A stretch of 64,000 nt of DNA from Paralcaligenes ureilyticus (lineage in GTDB: Bacteria > Pseudomonadota > Gammaproteobacteria > Burkholderiales > Burkholderiaceae_B). The translations under genes were made by a program, and so were the position numbers. Numbering within the stretch: position 1 is the stretch's first letter; each line of letters starts with the position of its first letter. The stretch is taken from NCBI RefSeq assembly GCF_004346225.1, contig NZ_SMAJ01000001.1, positions 372,001 to 436,000 of the forward strand. Reading direction: 5' to 3'. This document shows, piece by piece, positions 1 through 9,188 of this stretch. Below the pieces are notes generated by a model that was given only the letters and a program-made list of their open reading frames with translations, was not told the DNA's origin and searched no databases.

Positions 1-315
1 CCGCTGGAGAAACTGGGCAACGTCCAAATTGTCTTTACCGAGGTGACGCTTGCCGACCACCGTAGCGAAGATTTCGCCCGATTCGAGCGGGGCATACGCA
101 ATATCGATGAGATAGTGGAATGCCATTTGGTCAGTGGCGGCTACGATTACCTGTTGAAATTTGTGACCCACGGGGTCTCCCATTACCAAAGCGTTATCGA
201 AGGCCTGCTTGAACAGCATCTGTGCATTGACAAGTATTTCAGTTATATCGTCATCAAATCACCTTTCGTCAAAAGCAACCCATCGCTGGAAAAATTCCTG
301 CCGCCTGTGGGATGA
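1..315 (+). CDS. Lrp/AsnC-family transcriptional regulator, C-terminal part (truncated by window edge)
   Basis: The frame is open from base 1 to the TGA at 313-315, so the N-terminal DNA-binding helix-turn-helix lies outside the window. The visible 104 residues match the ligand-binding/oligomerisation (RAM) domain of Lrp-type regulators: a beta strand ending in VFTEVTL, an ER-G-I helix, the CHLVSGGYDYLLKF strand pair typical of the family (V-x-G-x-x-D-Y) and a final SYIVIK strand. Such proteins are amino-acid-responsive regulators that form dimers and octamers. The gene ends about 66 bp before the dehydrogenase at 382. Co-transcription is possible but not shown. Confidence 0.85.
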   Translation, partial: PLEKLGNVQIVFTEVTLADHRSEDFARFERGIRNIDEIVECHLVSGGYDYLLKFVTHGVSHYQSVIEGLLEQHLCIDKYFSYIVIKSPFVKSNPSLEKFLPPVG

Positions 316-381
316 ACGTCTTTGTACGGTACCCGCTGACGGATTTTGATTCAACTCCAAACCTTTCAAATACCCCACACA

Positions 382-1473
382 ATGAAAACACACTACAAGA
401 TTGCAGTCCTCCCAGGAGATGGTATTGGCAAGGAGGTCATTCCCGAGGGTTTACGCGTGGTTAAAGCCGCCGCGCAGCGTTTTGGCATTGCGCTGGAACT
501 CGTCGAGTTCGACTGGGCCAGTTGCGACTATTACGCACAGACCGGCAGCATGATGCCCGACAACTGGAAAGAGCTGCTTCTTCCCATGGATGCGATTTAT
601 TTCGGCGCCGTGGGCTGGCCCGCCATCGTCGCTGACCACATTTCGCTCTGGGGCTCACTGCTGAAATTTCGCAGGGAATTCGACCAGTATATTAATCTGC
701 GGCCGGCGCAAACCTTTGCCGGGGTGCGCAGCCCGCTGGCCGGCCGCACCGCGGGCGATATCGATATGCTGATCGTGCGCGAAAACACCGAAGGCGAGTA
801 CTCGTCGGTTGGCGGCATCATGTATGAAGGCACGGAAAACGAAGTGGTCATGCAGCAGTCGATCTTTTCGCGCCGCGGCACAGAACGGGTGATGAAGTTT
901 GCTTTCGAGCTGGCAAAAACGCGGGCTCGCAAACACGTCACCGTGGCCACCAAAAGCAACGGTATTTCCATCTCGATGCCCTGGTGGGATGCGAGGGCCA
1001 GCGAAGTGGCCAGCGCGTACCCCGACATCAGTTGGGACAAGCAGCACATCGACATTCTATGCGCCCGCTTTGTGTTAAGCCCGGAGCGCTTTGACGTGGT
1101 CGTGGCCTCCAACCTTTTCGGCGACATCTTGTCCGATCTTGGGCCCGCCTGCACCGGCACGATCGGCCTGGCTCCCTCGGCCAACCTGAATCCGGAACGC
1201 CGTTTTCCGTCGTTGTTCGAGCCCGTGCACGGCTCGGCGCCCGATATCTATGGCAAGAACATCGCCAATCCGGTCGCGGCCATCTGGTCGGGCGCCATGA
1301 TGCTCGACTTCCTGACCAACAGCAAGGGGGCAGGGCACGAGGCTCACGATGCTATTCTTGCCGCGATCAAGGCGGTGCTGATATCGGGTCCGCATACCCC
1401 CGATTTAGGCGGCAAGGCCTCGACAACCGACGTGGGCAAGGCCATTGCCGAACGGCTGCTGGCTTCGAACTAG
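382..1473 (+). CDS. Tartrate/D-malate dehydrogenase-type (isocitrate/isopropylmalate dehydrogenase family)
   Basis: A 363-residue NAD-dependent beta-decarboxylating dehydrogenase. The N-terminus KIAVLPGDGIGKEV is the family nucleotide-fold start. The FDQYINLRP strand, the RENTEGEYSSVGG loop (substrate phosphate/carboxylate region) and the SNLFGDILSDLG metal-binding Asp motif follow in order. FDWASCDYY and DHISLWG near the N-terminus resemble tartrate dehydrogenase (TtuC) and D-malate dehydrogenase (DmlA) rather than LeuB or Icd, so the likely substrates are tartrate or D-malate. I chose the ATG at 382 because an in-frame codon at 346 would add 12 residues with no family counterpart. A GTAG repeat begins 6 nt after the stop. 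Confidence 0.85.
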   Translation: MKTHYKIAVLPGDGIGKEVIPEGLRVVKAAAQRFGIALELVEFDWASCDYYAQTGSMMPDNWKELLLPMDAIYFGAVGWPAIVADHISLWGSLLKFRREFDQYINLRPAQTFAGVRSPLAGRTAGDIDMLIVRENTEGEYSSVGGIMYEGTENEVVMQQSIFSRRGTERVMKFAFELAKTRARKHVTVATKSNGISISMPWWDARASEVASAYPDISWDKQHIDILCARFVLSPERFDVVVASNLFGDILSDLGPACTGTIGLAPSANLNPERRFPSLFEPVHGSAPDIYGKNIANPVAAIWSGAMMLDFLTNSKGAGHEAHDAILAAIKAVLISGPHTPDLGGKASTTDVGKAIAERLLASN

Positions 1474-1479
1474 GCAGTT

Positions 1480-1609
1480 GGCACCCACGAGGGGTGCCAC
1501 TACAAATACATATCTCTGGATTCTGTAGTGCCACCCCTTGTGGGTGGCAAAACCCCGACCAGCAAAACTGGTATCTTGCATCGATGACAGGCACAAGGCC
1601 TGTCGCTAC
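1480..1609. repeat. REP-like palindrome cluster (3 copies)
   Basis: Copies lie at 1480-1503 (minus, stem GGCACCC, loop CTCGT), 1525-1548 (plus, stem GCCACCC, head GTAGT) and 1586-1609 (minus, stem GACAGGC). Each has a GTAGY head, 7-nt stem, 5-nt loop and 7-nt stem. The cluster sits between two convergent genes and may act as a bidirectional transcription or mRNA-stability barrier. The linker before the third copy (containing GTATCTTGCAT) recurs near 62190. Confidence 0.85.
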
Positions 1610-2901
1610 AGGCCAAGCCATCGCATCACCCCGTTGCCGGCCACGCGGCCGCTGGCCAGGCATGCGGTCAGCAGGTAGCCGCCGGTCGGAGCTTCCCAAT
1701 CCAGCATTTCGCCCGCGCAAAACACGCCCGGCAAAGCCCGCAGCATTAAATCGTCATTCAAACCATCGAACTGCACGCCACCCGCCGTACTGATGGCCTC
1801 ATCCAGCGGCCGCATGCCCACAAGGCGCACAGGCAGGCATTTGATGGCTCGCGCCAAAATTTCAGGATGCTCAAAGGCTGTTCTTGGCAGGCATTCGCGC
1901 AATAAACCGACCTTGACGCCATGCAGGCCCAGCCGGCTGCCCAAGTGACTGGACCAGGAACGGGCGCCGCGCGGCCTGGCGACCTCGGCCAGCACATACG
2001 CGGCGTCGCGCCCCGGCTGCAAATCGATATTCAAAACCGCAGCCCCTTCGGCCAGCGGCGTATCGCGCAAGTTTGCCGAATGTTCATGCCCAGTACCGCA
2101 TTGACCACGGGCTTTGCCAAGCAGCGCATCGCGCAGGCACGCCGACCACGCATAGATCAGCCCGCCTTCCAGGCCATCGGCGGTTACCATGCATTCGCCA
2201 CGACGCATTTCAAAGCCTTCCGGCGCCATGGCGATCGATTTCAACGGCTGGCCCGCAAAGCGCTCGGCAAAATAGGGGCTCCAATCCGCCACGAAACCAC
2301 CATTGGCAGGCAGCAAAGGCGCCACACCCACCCCTTTTTGTTCCAGCAGCGTCTTCCATGCGCCATTTGAACCCAGCCGCGCCCAGCTGCCCCCGCCCAA
2401 AGCCAGGACCACGGCATCTGCGCGCCGGACAACAGCGCCGCCGGGCGCGTCCAGCAACAAAGCGCCATCGCCCGCCCAGCCGCGCCACACATGACGCGTA
2501 TGGACATTCACGCCGGCCGCGCGCAGCCTTTGCAGCCAGGCCCGCAGCAAGGGCGCCGCCTTCATCTCGGTGGGAAACACCCGGCCCGACGATCCGATAA
2601 AGGTTTCTATCCCCAGTTCGTCGGCCCACCGCCGCAGAGCCTGGGCGTCGAACTGCGCCAGCCATGGGGACACCTGCGCTGCGCGCGCGCCAAATCGCGA
2701 TCTGAAGGCCGCAGCCAGTTCGCTATGCGTCAGATTCAAGCCTCCGCGGCCAGCCAGCAAGAATTTGCGGCCCACCGACGGCATGGCATCGTAAACATCG
2801 ACACGCGCGCCGCCCGCGGCAAGCGTTTCGGCTGCCATCAGGCCGGCCGGGCCGCCGCCTATTACGGCGACGGAGTAGGGAGATTTGGACATGGATGACA
2901 T
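1606..2901 (-). CDS. NAD(P)/FAD-dependent oxidoreductase, HI0933/BaiN-type flavoprotein
   Basis: A protein of about 431 residues that begins with a Rossmann FAD-binding motif (VAVIGGGPAGLMAAE) followed by the family-specific VGRKFLLAGRGGLNLTHSE segment of HI0933-like flavoproteins. The C-terminus carries the second FAD contact, GVFCAGEMLDWEAPTGGYLL. Length fits the family (about 400). The physiological substrate of this subgroup is poorly defined, so I give no pathway. The start could also be the ATG at 2892, three codons downstream; neither has a clear ribosome site. It is divergent from the permease gene, and the two upstream regions overlap. Its 3' end touches the GTAG repeat at 1586-1609. 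Confidence 0.85.
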   Translation of the reverse strand: MSSMSKSPYSVAVIGGGPAGLMAAETLAAGGARVDVYDAMPSVGRKFLLAGRGGLNLTHSELAAAFRSRFGARAAQVSPWLAQFDAQALRRWADELGIETFIGSSGRVFPTEMKAAPLLRAWLQRLRAAGVNVHTRHVWRGWAGDGALLLDAPGGAVVRRADAVVLALGGGSWARLGSNGAWKTLLEQKGVGVAPLLPANGGFVADWSPYFAERFAGQPLKSIAMAPEGFEMRRGECMVTADGLEGGLIYAWSACLRDALLGKARGQCGTGHEHSANLRDTPLAEGAAVLNIDLQPGRDAAYVLAEVARPRGARSWSSHLGSRLGLHGVKVGLLRECLPRTAFEHPEILARAIKCLPVRLVGMRPLDEAISTAGGVQFDGLNDDLMLRALPGVFCAGEMLDWEAPTGGYLLTACLASGRVAGNGVMRWLGL

Positions 2902-2954
2902 ATTATTATGGTAGTGTCATGCCTGCAAAAGAAAATCAGTGCCGGAGCCGCTAC

Positions 2955-4709
2955 ATGCGTGTGAATATCCTTAGTGCGTCATTTAACGCGTCGGCGTGGC
3001 GGCTTCTGCCCAATCGCTGGGATTTCATCGCTTTTCCGCTCATTCTCTGCCTGATCGCCATGGGGGTGGTGGGGTACCACCAGACCATGGCGCCGATCTC
3101 GGTGCTCAAAACCCAGGCGATATCGCTCGATCCCTCAATGCTGCCCGGGTATGCGCTGCGCACCACTTTGCGCATGCTCGCGGCCATGGTCGCCTCATTG
3201 CTGTTTACGCTGATCTACGGGACGCTGGCCGCCAAGAGCCGGCGCGCCGAGAAAGTGCTGGTGCCCATTCTGGATATCCTGCAGTCGGTGCCTGTGCTGG
3301 GCTACATCTCCTTTACCGTCACGTTTTTCATCGCCCTCTTCCCCGGCCGGGTCGTCGGCGCCGAATGCGCAGCCATCTTCGCCATTTTCACCAGCCAGGC
3401 ATGGAACATGACGTTCAGCTTCTATCAGTCGCTGCGCACGGTGCCGCGCGATCTGCTGGAGATGTCGCGCAGTTTTCATTTGACGCCCTGGCAGCGATTC
3501 TGGAAGCTTGAAGTGCCGTTTTCACTGCCCGGGCTAATCTGGAACATGATGATGTCCATGTCGGGCGGTTGGTTTTTCGTCGTCGCCTCGGAAGCCATCA
3601 CGGTGGGCAACAACACGATTACGCTGCCCGGGATCGGCTCTTACCTGGCCGCCGCCATCGATCAGCGCAATCTCGAGTGCGTGGGCTACGTCATCCTTGT
3701 CATGGCGCTGGTTATTCTGGCTTACGACCAATTGCTGTTCCGCCCGCTGGTGGCGTGGGCCGACAAGTTCCGCATGGAAAACACCATGTCGGCCACCGAG
3801 CCCCAATCCTGGCTGCTCGACCTGATTCGGCGCACTCGCCTGATTACCCAATTGCTCAAGCCCGTGGGCTGGATACTGGCAACACTGGCCCGTATCCCCG
3901 CACGCTTGCCCGCCCTTTCGATGGGCCCTATAACAGCCTCCAGGCAGATGGACCGCAAGCCGTCAAAATGGGTCGACGCCATCTGGGCGCTGCTCGTTCT
4001 GCTGCTGACCGCCTATGTCATGTTCCGCGTGATCGCGTATGTGCGCACCGGCGTGGGTCTGTCCGAAGTGGGACAGGTTTTCCTGCTGGGCCTGCTGACC
4101 CTGGCGCGCGTATTGGTGCTGATCGCCATCGCGTCCGTTATCTGGGTGCCGCTGGGCGTAATGATAGGCCTGCGCCCCGCGCTGGCCGCAAAAGTCCAGC
4201 CCCTGGCGCAATTTCTGGCGGCCTTCCCGGCCAACCTGCTGTTCCCGGCGTTTGTGGTCGTCATCGTAAAATTCAATCTGAACGCCGATATTTGGCTGTC
4301 GCCGCTCATCATTCTCGGCACCCAGTGGTATATCCTGTTCAACGTCATCGCCGGCGCCACCGCATTTCCCAACGATTTCAAGGAAGCGGCGGCCAACTTC
4401 CGGATTCGCGGCTGGCAATGGTGGAAGAAAATCATCCTGCCCGGGATATTTCCGTATTACATAACGGGCGCCATTACGGCCTCGGGCGGAGCATGGAACG
4501 CGAGTATCGTTTCAGAATACGTGTCATGGGGCAGCGACAAGGTGGCCGCCCACGGCCTGGGCTCCTACATCGCCCAAAATACGGCGGCTGGCGATTTCCC
4601 CAAAATCATACTGGGCGTGGCCGTAATGTCGCTCTTTGTGACCCTGTTCAACCGCCTGTTGTGGCGCCCTCTGTATGCCTATGCCGATACCAAACTGCGC
4701 ATGGATTAA
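2955..4709 (+). CDS. ABC transporter permease with two fused BPD_transp_1 domains (NitT/TauT type)
   Basis: A 584-residue inner-membrane protein made of two homologous permease halves. Half one has LLFTLIYGTLAAKSRRAEK and PVLGYISFTVTFF, then the coupling segment YQSLRTVPRDLLEMSRSFHL. Half two starts near residue 330 and repeats the layout with AAFPANLLFPAFV and the coupling segment GATAFPNDFKEAAANFRIRG. Each half has about six membrane segments, so the fusion replaces a permease dimer. Such permeases usually serve nitrate, sulfonate or similar anion uptake. I start at the ATG at 2955, preceded by GGAGCC; an upstream ATG at 2895 lacks a ribosome site. The ATPase follows 59 nt downstream. No substrate-binding protein is nearby, so the substrate is unknown. 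Confidence 0.85.
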   Translation: MRVNILSASFNASAWRLLPNRWDFIAFPLILCLIAMGVVGYHQTMAPISVLKTQAISLDPSMLPGYALRTTLRMLAAMVASLLFTLIYGTLAAKSRRAEKVLVPILDILQSVPVLGYISFTVTFFIALFPGRVVGAECAAIFAIFTSQAWNMTFSFYQSLRTVPRDLLEMSRSFHLTPWQRFWKLEVPFSLPGLIWNMMMSMSGGWFFVVASEAITVGNNTITLPGIGSYLAAAIDQRNLECVGYVILVMALVILAYDQLLFRPLVAWADKFRMENTMSATEPQSWLLDLIRRTRLITQLLKPVGWILATLARIPARLPALSMGPITASRQMDRKPSKWVDAIWALLVLLLTAYVMFRVIAYVRTGVGLSEVGQVFLLGLLTLARVLVLIAIASVIWVPLGVMIGLRPALAAKVQPLAQFLAAFPANLLFPAFVVVIVKFNLNADIWLSPLIILGTQWYILFNVIAGATAFPNDFKEAAANFRIRGWQWWKKIILPGIFPYYITGAITASGGAWNASIVSEYVSWGSDKVAAHGLGSYIAQNTAAGDFPKIILGVAVMSLFVTLFNRLLWRPLYAYADTKLRMD

Positions 4710-4768
4710 GCCGATGACCCCGGCCCGGCGCAATCTCTTTATCTCGAACGCTTACTGAAGACCCTGCC

Positions 4769-6073
4769 ATGCAAAATCCGGAAAACGCCGCAGCCAATGA
4801 AATACTGTGTGTCAAGCATGTTCGGCGCGGCTTTAACAAGTCGCAGGATGAGCTGTTGGTGCTCGACGATGTGAACCTGACTCTTAGCGAAAACGAAATC
4901 GTGGGGCTGCTGGGGCGTTCGGGCTCGGGGAAATCGACCCTGCTGCGCATCATCGCCGGCCTCATCAAACCCACCGGCGGCACGGTGACATATAGAGGCG
5001 AATCGTTGCAAGGCCCGGCCGAAGGCGTCGCGATGGTCTTCCAGACCTTCGCGCTGTTTCCGTGGTTAACGGTGCTGCAAAACGTGGAGGCCGGCCTGGA
5101 AGCGCTGGGCGTCAATCCGCAAGAGCGCCGCAAACGCGCGCTGGCGGCGATCGACTTGATCGGCCTGGACGGGTTCGAAAACGCCTACCCGCGCGAGCTG
5201 TCGGGCGGAATGCGCCAGCGCGTGGGCTTCGCGCGGGCTCTGGTGGTCGACCCGACCCTGCTGCTCATGGACGAGCCGTTTTCCGCCCTGGATGTGCTGA
5301 CCGCCGAAACCCTGCGCACCGATCTGCTCGATCTTTGGAACGAGGGGCAACTGAAAATCAAATCGGTGCTGATCGTTACCCATAACATTGAAGAAGCCGT
5401 ATTCATGTGCGATCGGATACTGGTGCTGTCGTCCAACCCGGGGCGCGTCGTCGCCGAAATCAAGGTGCCCTTCGCGCATCCCCGCAACCGCCTCGACCCG
5501 GCGTTTCGCCGGCTGGTCGACGACATCTACGCCCAGATGACGGCCCGCGCAACAACGGGCGGCATCCACAAGGAGCTGGAACTGGGCGCCTGGCTGCCGC
5601 AGGTTTCAACCAATCTGATGGCCGGGTTGGTCGAAACGCTGGCCATGGCTCCCTACAACGGCAAGGCCGATCTGCCTGAAATCGCCCGTACGTTGCATCT
5701 TGAAGTGGATGACCTGTTTCCTGTCTCCGAGATGCTGCAGCACTTGGGGTTTGCCGACATGCGCGAAGGCGACATTTTGCTGACCCAGGCGGGCAAGCTG
5801 TTTGCCGACGGCGATACCCAGGAGCGCAAGCTGATGTTTGCCGAGCATCTGGTGCGCTCGGTGCCCATGGCGGCGCGGATCCGCCAGGTACTTAATGAGC
5901 GGCCCGGGCATCGTGCACCGCGGGTACGTTTTGAGCAGGAGCTTGAAGATTTTTTATCCGACAGCGCAGCCGAAGAAACACTCGATGCCGTCATCAATTG
6001 GGGACGATATGCAGAGATTTTCTCTTACGACGACCAGGCGGAAACCTTCAGCCTGGAGGATATCGAATCCTGA
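4769..6073 (+). CDS. ABC transporter ATP-binding protein with AAA-associated C-terminal domain (NitT/TauT type)
   Basis: 434 residues, longer than the usual 260 for SsuB/TauB/NrtD-type ATPases. Residues 1-265 are the ABC ATPase: Walker A GRSGSGKST, Q-loop VFQTFALFPW, signature LSGGMRQR, Walker B LLLMDEPFSALD and the H-loop THNIEEA. The remaining 160 residues (NLMAGLVETLAM to the end) match the AAA-associated domain found on ATPases that pair with fused double permeases. It energises the permease encoded at 2955. The role of the extra domain is not established. A GTAG repeat pair follows at 6128. Confidence 0.88.
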   Translation: MQNPENAAANEILCVKHVRRGFNKSQDELLVLDDVNLTLSENEIVGLLGRSGSGKSTLLRIIAGLIKPTGGTVTYRGESLQGPAEGVAMVFQTFALFPWLTVLQNVEAGLEALGVNPQERRKRALAAIDLIGLDGFENAYPRELSGGMRQRVGFARALVVDPTLLLMDEPFSALDVLTAETLRTDLLDLWNEGQLKIKSVLIVTHNIEEAVFMCDRILVLSSNPGRVVAEIKVPFAHPRNRLDPAFRRLVDDIYAQMTARATTGGIHKELELGAWLPQVSTNLMAGLVETLAMAPYNGKADLPEIARTLHLEVDDLFPVSEMLQHLGFADMREGDILLTQAGKLFADGDTQERKLMFAEHLVRSVPMAARIRQVLNERPGHRAPRVRFEQELEDFLSDSAAEETLDAVINWGRYAEIFSYDDQAETFSLEDIES

Positions 6074-6127
6074 TCGGTTTTACTCTATTTCCAAATCGCT
6101 TCTGTACACAAAAGCGCAGTTGAAAAT

Positions 6128-6211
6128 GTAGCGGCAGCCCTTGTGGCTGCCATGTTCGATGGATGGGTTATCCGTTATTGCGCAGATGGCACCCACAAGG
6201 GGTGCCGCTAC
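6128..6211. repeat. REP-like palindrome pair
   Basis: Copies at 6128-6151 (plus, stem GGCAGCC) and 6188-6211 (minus, stem GGCACCC), with GTAG heads facing outwards. They occupy most of the gap between two convergent genes. Confidence 0.85.
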
Positions 6212-6257
6212 AACTCAGTCGGTGCCGCTGCAACCCAGTCCTGATTAAGACCCAGTC

Positions 6258-6584
6258 TTAAAACGCATCCACCTTCCATTCATAATCGACAGCCACCTCG
6301 CCCAGCACGCGCAGGCGCGCGTCGGGTTCCAAAGTCAATGCGCCAAGCAGGCGCTGGTTGAAGCCTTCAAGCGTAGCCTTGGCGCGATCGGCAAAGGCCG
6401 GGTCGACGGCCTGATCCTCATATTTGATGACATAGGTTTGAGCGGCCACGCCCACCACAAAATACAGGCCGGCGTTCTCCGGATCGATTTTCATCAAGTC
6501 GAAGGCGTCTTTGAAAAAGGTCTTGAACGAATCACTGCCCGACTCCGAGCGCTCGAAACGTTGCGCAATTTCTTTAAATGTCAT
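6258..6584 (-). CDS. Hypothetical protein, 108 aa
   Basis: I do not recognise a named family. The 108-residue product is soluble, acidic and has no signal peptide or membrane segment. It has a helical N-terminus (MTFKEIAQRFERS) and a hydrophobic centre (NAGLYFVVGVAAQTYVIKY). The ATG at 6584 is preceded by GGGAG at suitable distance; an earlier in-frame GTG/ATG at 6602 is less likely. Codon use looks like its neighbours, and the reading frame is intact, so I take it as a real gene. It lies 67 bp downstream of the MFS gene on the same strand and may be co-transcribed with it. Confidence 0.6.
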   Translation of the reverse strand: MTFKEIAQRFERSESGSDSFKTFFKDAFDLMKIDPENAGLYFVVGVAAQTYVIKYEDQAVDPAFADRAKATLEGFNQRLLGALTLEPDARLRVLGEVAVDYEWKVDAF

Positions 6585-6651
6585 TTTGATGATTACTCCC
6601 AAAGTCTTTCCGACAGGATTTCAATTTCATTTCCAAATCAACGGCACGCCA

Positions 6652-7896
6652 TCACTCCAGCTCCACGCCTTTAAGTTCGGGAATCAGGAAAACCGTGGCA
6701 AACATATCCAGCACGTAGATGGCGGCCAGCAACGCGATAGCAACCTGGAACGAATACGCCGTAGCCAGCGCGCCCACCACAATCGGGCCGAACCCCCCAA
6801 TGGCGCGCCCGATATTGAAGAGCAAGTTCTGTGCGGTAGCGCGCGCCTCGGTCGGATAAGCTTCGGACATCAGCGCGCCATAGCCGCCCAGCATGCCATT
6901 GACGAACATGCCCATTACGGCGCCCGCCCAGAGCATGGAATCAGGATCGTTAAGCTGCGAATAGACCAGCACCATCACGACCGCGCCGGCCTGGAACAAC
7001 AGGAAACTGGGCTTGCGGCCGATGCGGTCGGCCAATTGGCCAAACAGGTAAATGCCCGCCATCATTCCCAGAATAGTCACCGAGGTCCAGAGGGCCGATT
7101 TGGTCAGACCAAAGCCCAAGTGGTTGGCCAGAAAGCTGGGCATCCAGATCATGATTCCGTAATAGCCAAAATTCTGCACGCCGCACAGGACAACGATGCC
7201 AAGGCTGGTACGGGTGGTACGGCCATCTTTCACAAGCAGCTTGAAAGCCCTTGTTCTTGGGCCCTTTTTCGCCGCGTGGCGCACGAACAGCTCGGGCTCA
7301 TGCAGCCTGCGGCGTATGACCCAGGCAACAATGGCAGGGATTACACCGACCATGAACATGCCGCGCCACCCTATGTGGGGCAGCAATAGGGGCGTGAGCA
7401 GTGCGGCGCACAGCACGCCTACCTGCCAACCCAGCGCCACGTAAGACGACACGCGTGCACGATGTTTGGCCGGCCAGGCCTCAGCCGCCAGTGCCATCCC
7501 GATCCCGAATTCGCCGCCCAGGCCTATGCCTGCGATAGTGCGGTAGGCCAGCAGATCCCAGTAGCCCTGCGCAAATGCGCATAGCCCGGTAAAGACGCCA
7601 AAGAGCACGATAGTCCATGTCAATACGCGAACACGACCGTAATAATCGCTTAGCCAGCCAAAAACAATCCCGCCGAACACGGCGCCGACCAGCGTCCAGG
7701 TCACCAGGGCGCCCGCCTGCCCTCGAGTCAGATGAAGGTCGGCCGAGATGGCCGTCAGCATAAAGCCCAGGATCAGTAAATCAAAACCATCCATAGCGTA
7801 GCCGATGGCCGAGCCCGCCAGCGCTTTCCAGCCATAACCGCTCACCGTGCTTTTGCCGACAGCGACATCCGCCGCCGAGATTGCCTGCGCTTCCAC
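6652..7896 (-). CDS. MFS transporter, aromatic/organic acid:H+ symporter-like
   Basis: 414 residues with 12 predicted membrane segments. The first TM has the D-G-F-D motif (AMDGFDLLILGF) common in sialate and aromatic-acid symporters of the major facilitator superfamily. The loop 2-3 motif reads GWLSDYYGRVRVL, and its counterpart between TM8 and TM9 reads GQLADRIGRKPSF. These point to proton-coupled uptake of an organic acid, substrate unknown. The start is GTG at 7896, preceded by AAGGAG about 9 nt upstream. The upstream gap to 8109 is shared with the divergent dehydrogenase, so the carrier and that enzyme could serve the same substrate (inference). Confidence 0.85.
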   Translation of the reverse strand: MEAQAISAADVAVGKSTVSGYGWKALAGSAIGYAMDGFDLLILGFMLTAISADLHLTRGQAGALVTWTLVGAVFGGIVFGWLSDYYGRVRVLTWTIVLFGVFTGLCAFAQGYWDLLAYRTIAGIGLGGEFGIGMALAAEAWPAKHRARVSSYVALGWQVGVLCAALLTPLLLPHIGWRGMFMVGVIPAIVAWVIRRRLHEPELFVRHAAKKGPRTRAFKLLVKDGRTTRTSLGIVVLCGVQNFGYYGIMIWMPSFLANHLGFGLTKSALWTSVTILGMMAGIYLFGQLADRIGRKPSFLLFQAGAVVMVLVYSQLNDPDSMLWAGAVMGMFVNGMLGGYGALMSEAYPTEARATAQNLLFNIGRAIGGFGPIVVGALATAYSFQVAIALLAAIYVLDMFATVFLIPELKGVELE

Positions 7897-8108
7897 CTTG
7901 CGACACTCCTTTAACCGTTATTCAAAAGAGGGCGTGGAATCGATTCGATGGCAGCCTCATGGTTTAGCTTTATATACTGATATGGCTTTCGAGATTTTAG
8001 TAGCGGCTTTGGCTAGGTGTAAACACTGATTGGCGCCGCGTTGTGTAACAACATTTCTACCCTATTATTCACGATGAGCCACACAACAGGCTCTGGAGAG
8101 GTTCCCTG

Positions 8109-8999
8109 ATGAATCAGAATATTGGCCTGATAGGCTTGGGCGCAATGGGCATGGGCATGGCCGGCTCGCTGCGGCGTGCCGGCTATCGCGTGCATGTGTG
8201 CGACGTGCGCACCGAAGTGGCGCAAGCGTTTGCGGCTGACGGCGGGGTGGCTTGCGCGACCCCTTCGGACGTGGCACAGGCCTGCGAGGTGCTGATCAGC
8301 GTCGTAGTGAACGCGGCGCAAACCGAAGCTGTGCTGTTTGGCGAGGGCGGAGCGGCCGCGGCGCTGAAACCAGGCAGCGTGTTCGTGATGTGCTCCACCG
8401 TTGCTCCCAACTGGTCGATCGAGCTTGAACAACGTTTGGCCGAGCGTAATCTGCTGTATCTGGATGCGCCCATTTCGGGCGGTGCCGCCAGAGCCGCGTC
8501 GGGTGAAATGACCATGATGACGGCGGGCCGCCCAGATGCCTACGCCAAGGCAGGCCAGGTGCTCGATGCCATGGCGGGCAAGGTCTACCGGCTGGGCGAC
8601 CGCGCGGGCAACGGCAGCAAGATAAAAATAATCAACCAATTATTGGCAGGCGTACACATCGCCGCAGCCGCCGAAGCCATGGCGTTGGGGCTGCGCGAAG
8701 GGGTCGACGCGGCCGCTCTTTACGAGGTCATTACCCACAGCGCCGGCAACAGCTGGATGTTCGAGAATCGCATGGAGCACGTACTGGCCGGCGACTACAC
8801 CTCACGTTCAGCCGTGGACATCTTCGTCAAGGACTTGGGGCTGGTGCTCGATACCGCGCGCGCCAGCAAATTCCCCCTGCCCCTGTCGGCCACGGCGCAC
8901 CAAATGTTCATGCAGGCCTCCACCGCAGGCCACGCGCACGAGGACGACTCGGCCGTGATCAAAATCTTTCCCGGGATCTCGCTGCCGGCAAAGGGCTGA
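8109..8999 (+). CDS. 3-hydroxyisobutyrate dehydrogenase-family oxidoreductase, L-threonate dehydrogenase-like
   Basis: 296 residues. The N-terminal NAD(P) site IGLIGLGAMGMGMA is followed by the substrate motif DAPISGGAARAASGEMTMM, the catalytic-lysine region GNGSKIKIINQLLAG (K in the G-x-x-x-K-x-x-N motif) and a cofactor/substrate segment FVKDLGLVLD. This is the complete beta-hydroxyacid dehydrogenase layout. The sequence resembles LtnD (L-threonate dehydrogenase) more than MmsB or GarR, but the usual LtnK and LtnC partners are absent, so the substrate stays open. GGAGAGG lies 9 nt before the ATG. A three-copy GTAG repeat cluster follows the stop by 21 nt. Confidence 0.82.
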   Translation: MNQNIGLIGLGAMGMGMAGSLRRAGYRVHVCDVRTEVAQAFAADGGVACATPSDVAQACEVLISVVVNAAQTEAVLFGEGGAAAALKPGSVFVMCSTVAPNWSIELEQRLAERNLLYLDAPISGGAARAASGEMTMMTAGRPDAYAKAGQVLDAMAGKVYRLGDRAGNGSKIKIINQLLAGVHIAAAAEAMALGLREGVDAAALYEVITHSAGNSWMFENRMEHVLAGDYTSRSAVDIFVKDLGLVLDTARASKFPLPLSATAHQMFMQASTAGHAHEDDSAVIKIFPGISLPAKG

Positions 9000-9020
9000 G
9001 TGTTATTGGCTCGCGGGGAT

Positions 9021-9145
9021 GGCAGCCACAAGGGCTGCCGCTACACGAGCAACGGGCTGGTATTGGTAGCGGCACCCCTTGTGGGTGCCATCGTCCCTAC
9101 ACGAGCAATCGATACACTTCTGTAGCGGCACCCCTCGTGGCTGCC
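9021..9145. repeat. REP-like palindrome cluster (3 copies)
   Basis: Copies at 9021-9044 (minus, stem GGCAGCC), 9066-9089 (plus, stem GGCACCC) and 9122-9145 (plus). The third has a GGCACCC left arm but a GGCTGCC right arm, a chimera of two stem families that would leave a mismatch. The first two are head-to-head with a 21-nt linker. Confidence 0.85.
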
Positions 9146-9188
9146 ATCCCCGCTACAATACCCACCCATTGCGCCACCGAGAATTTGA

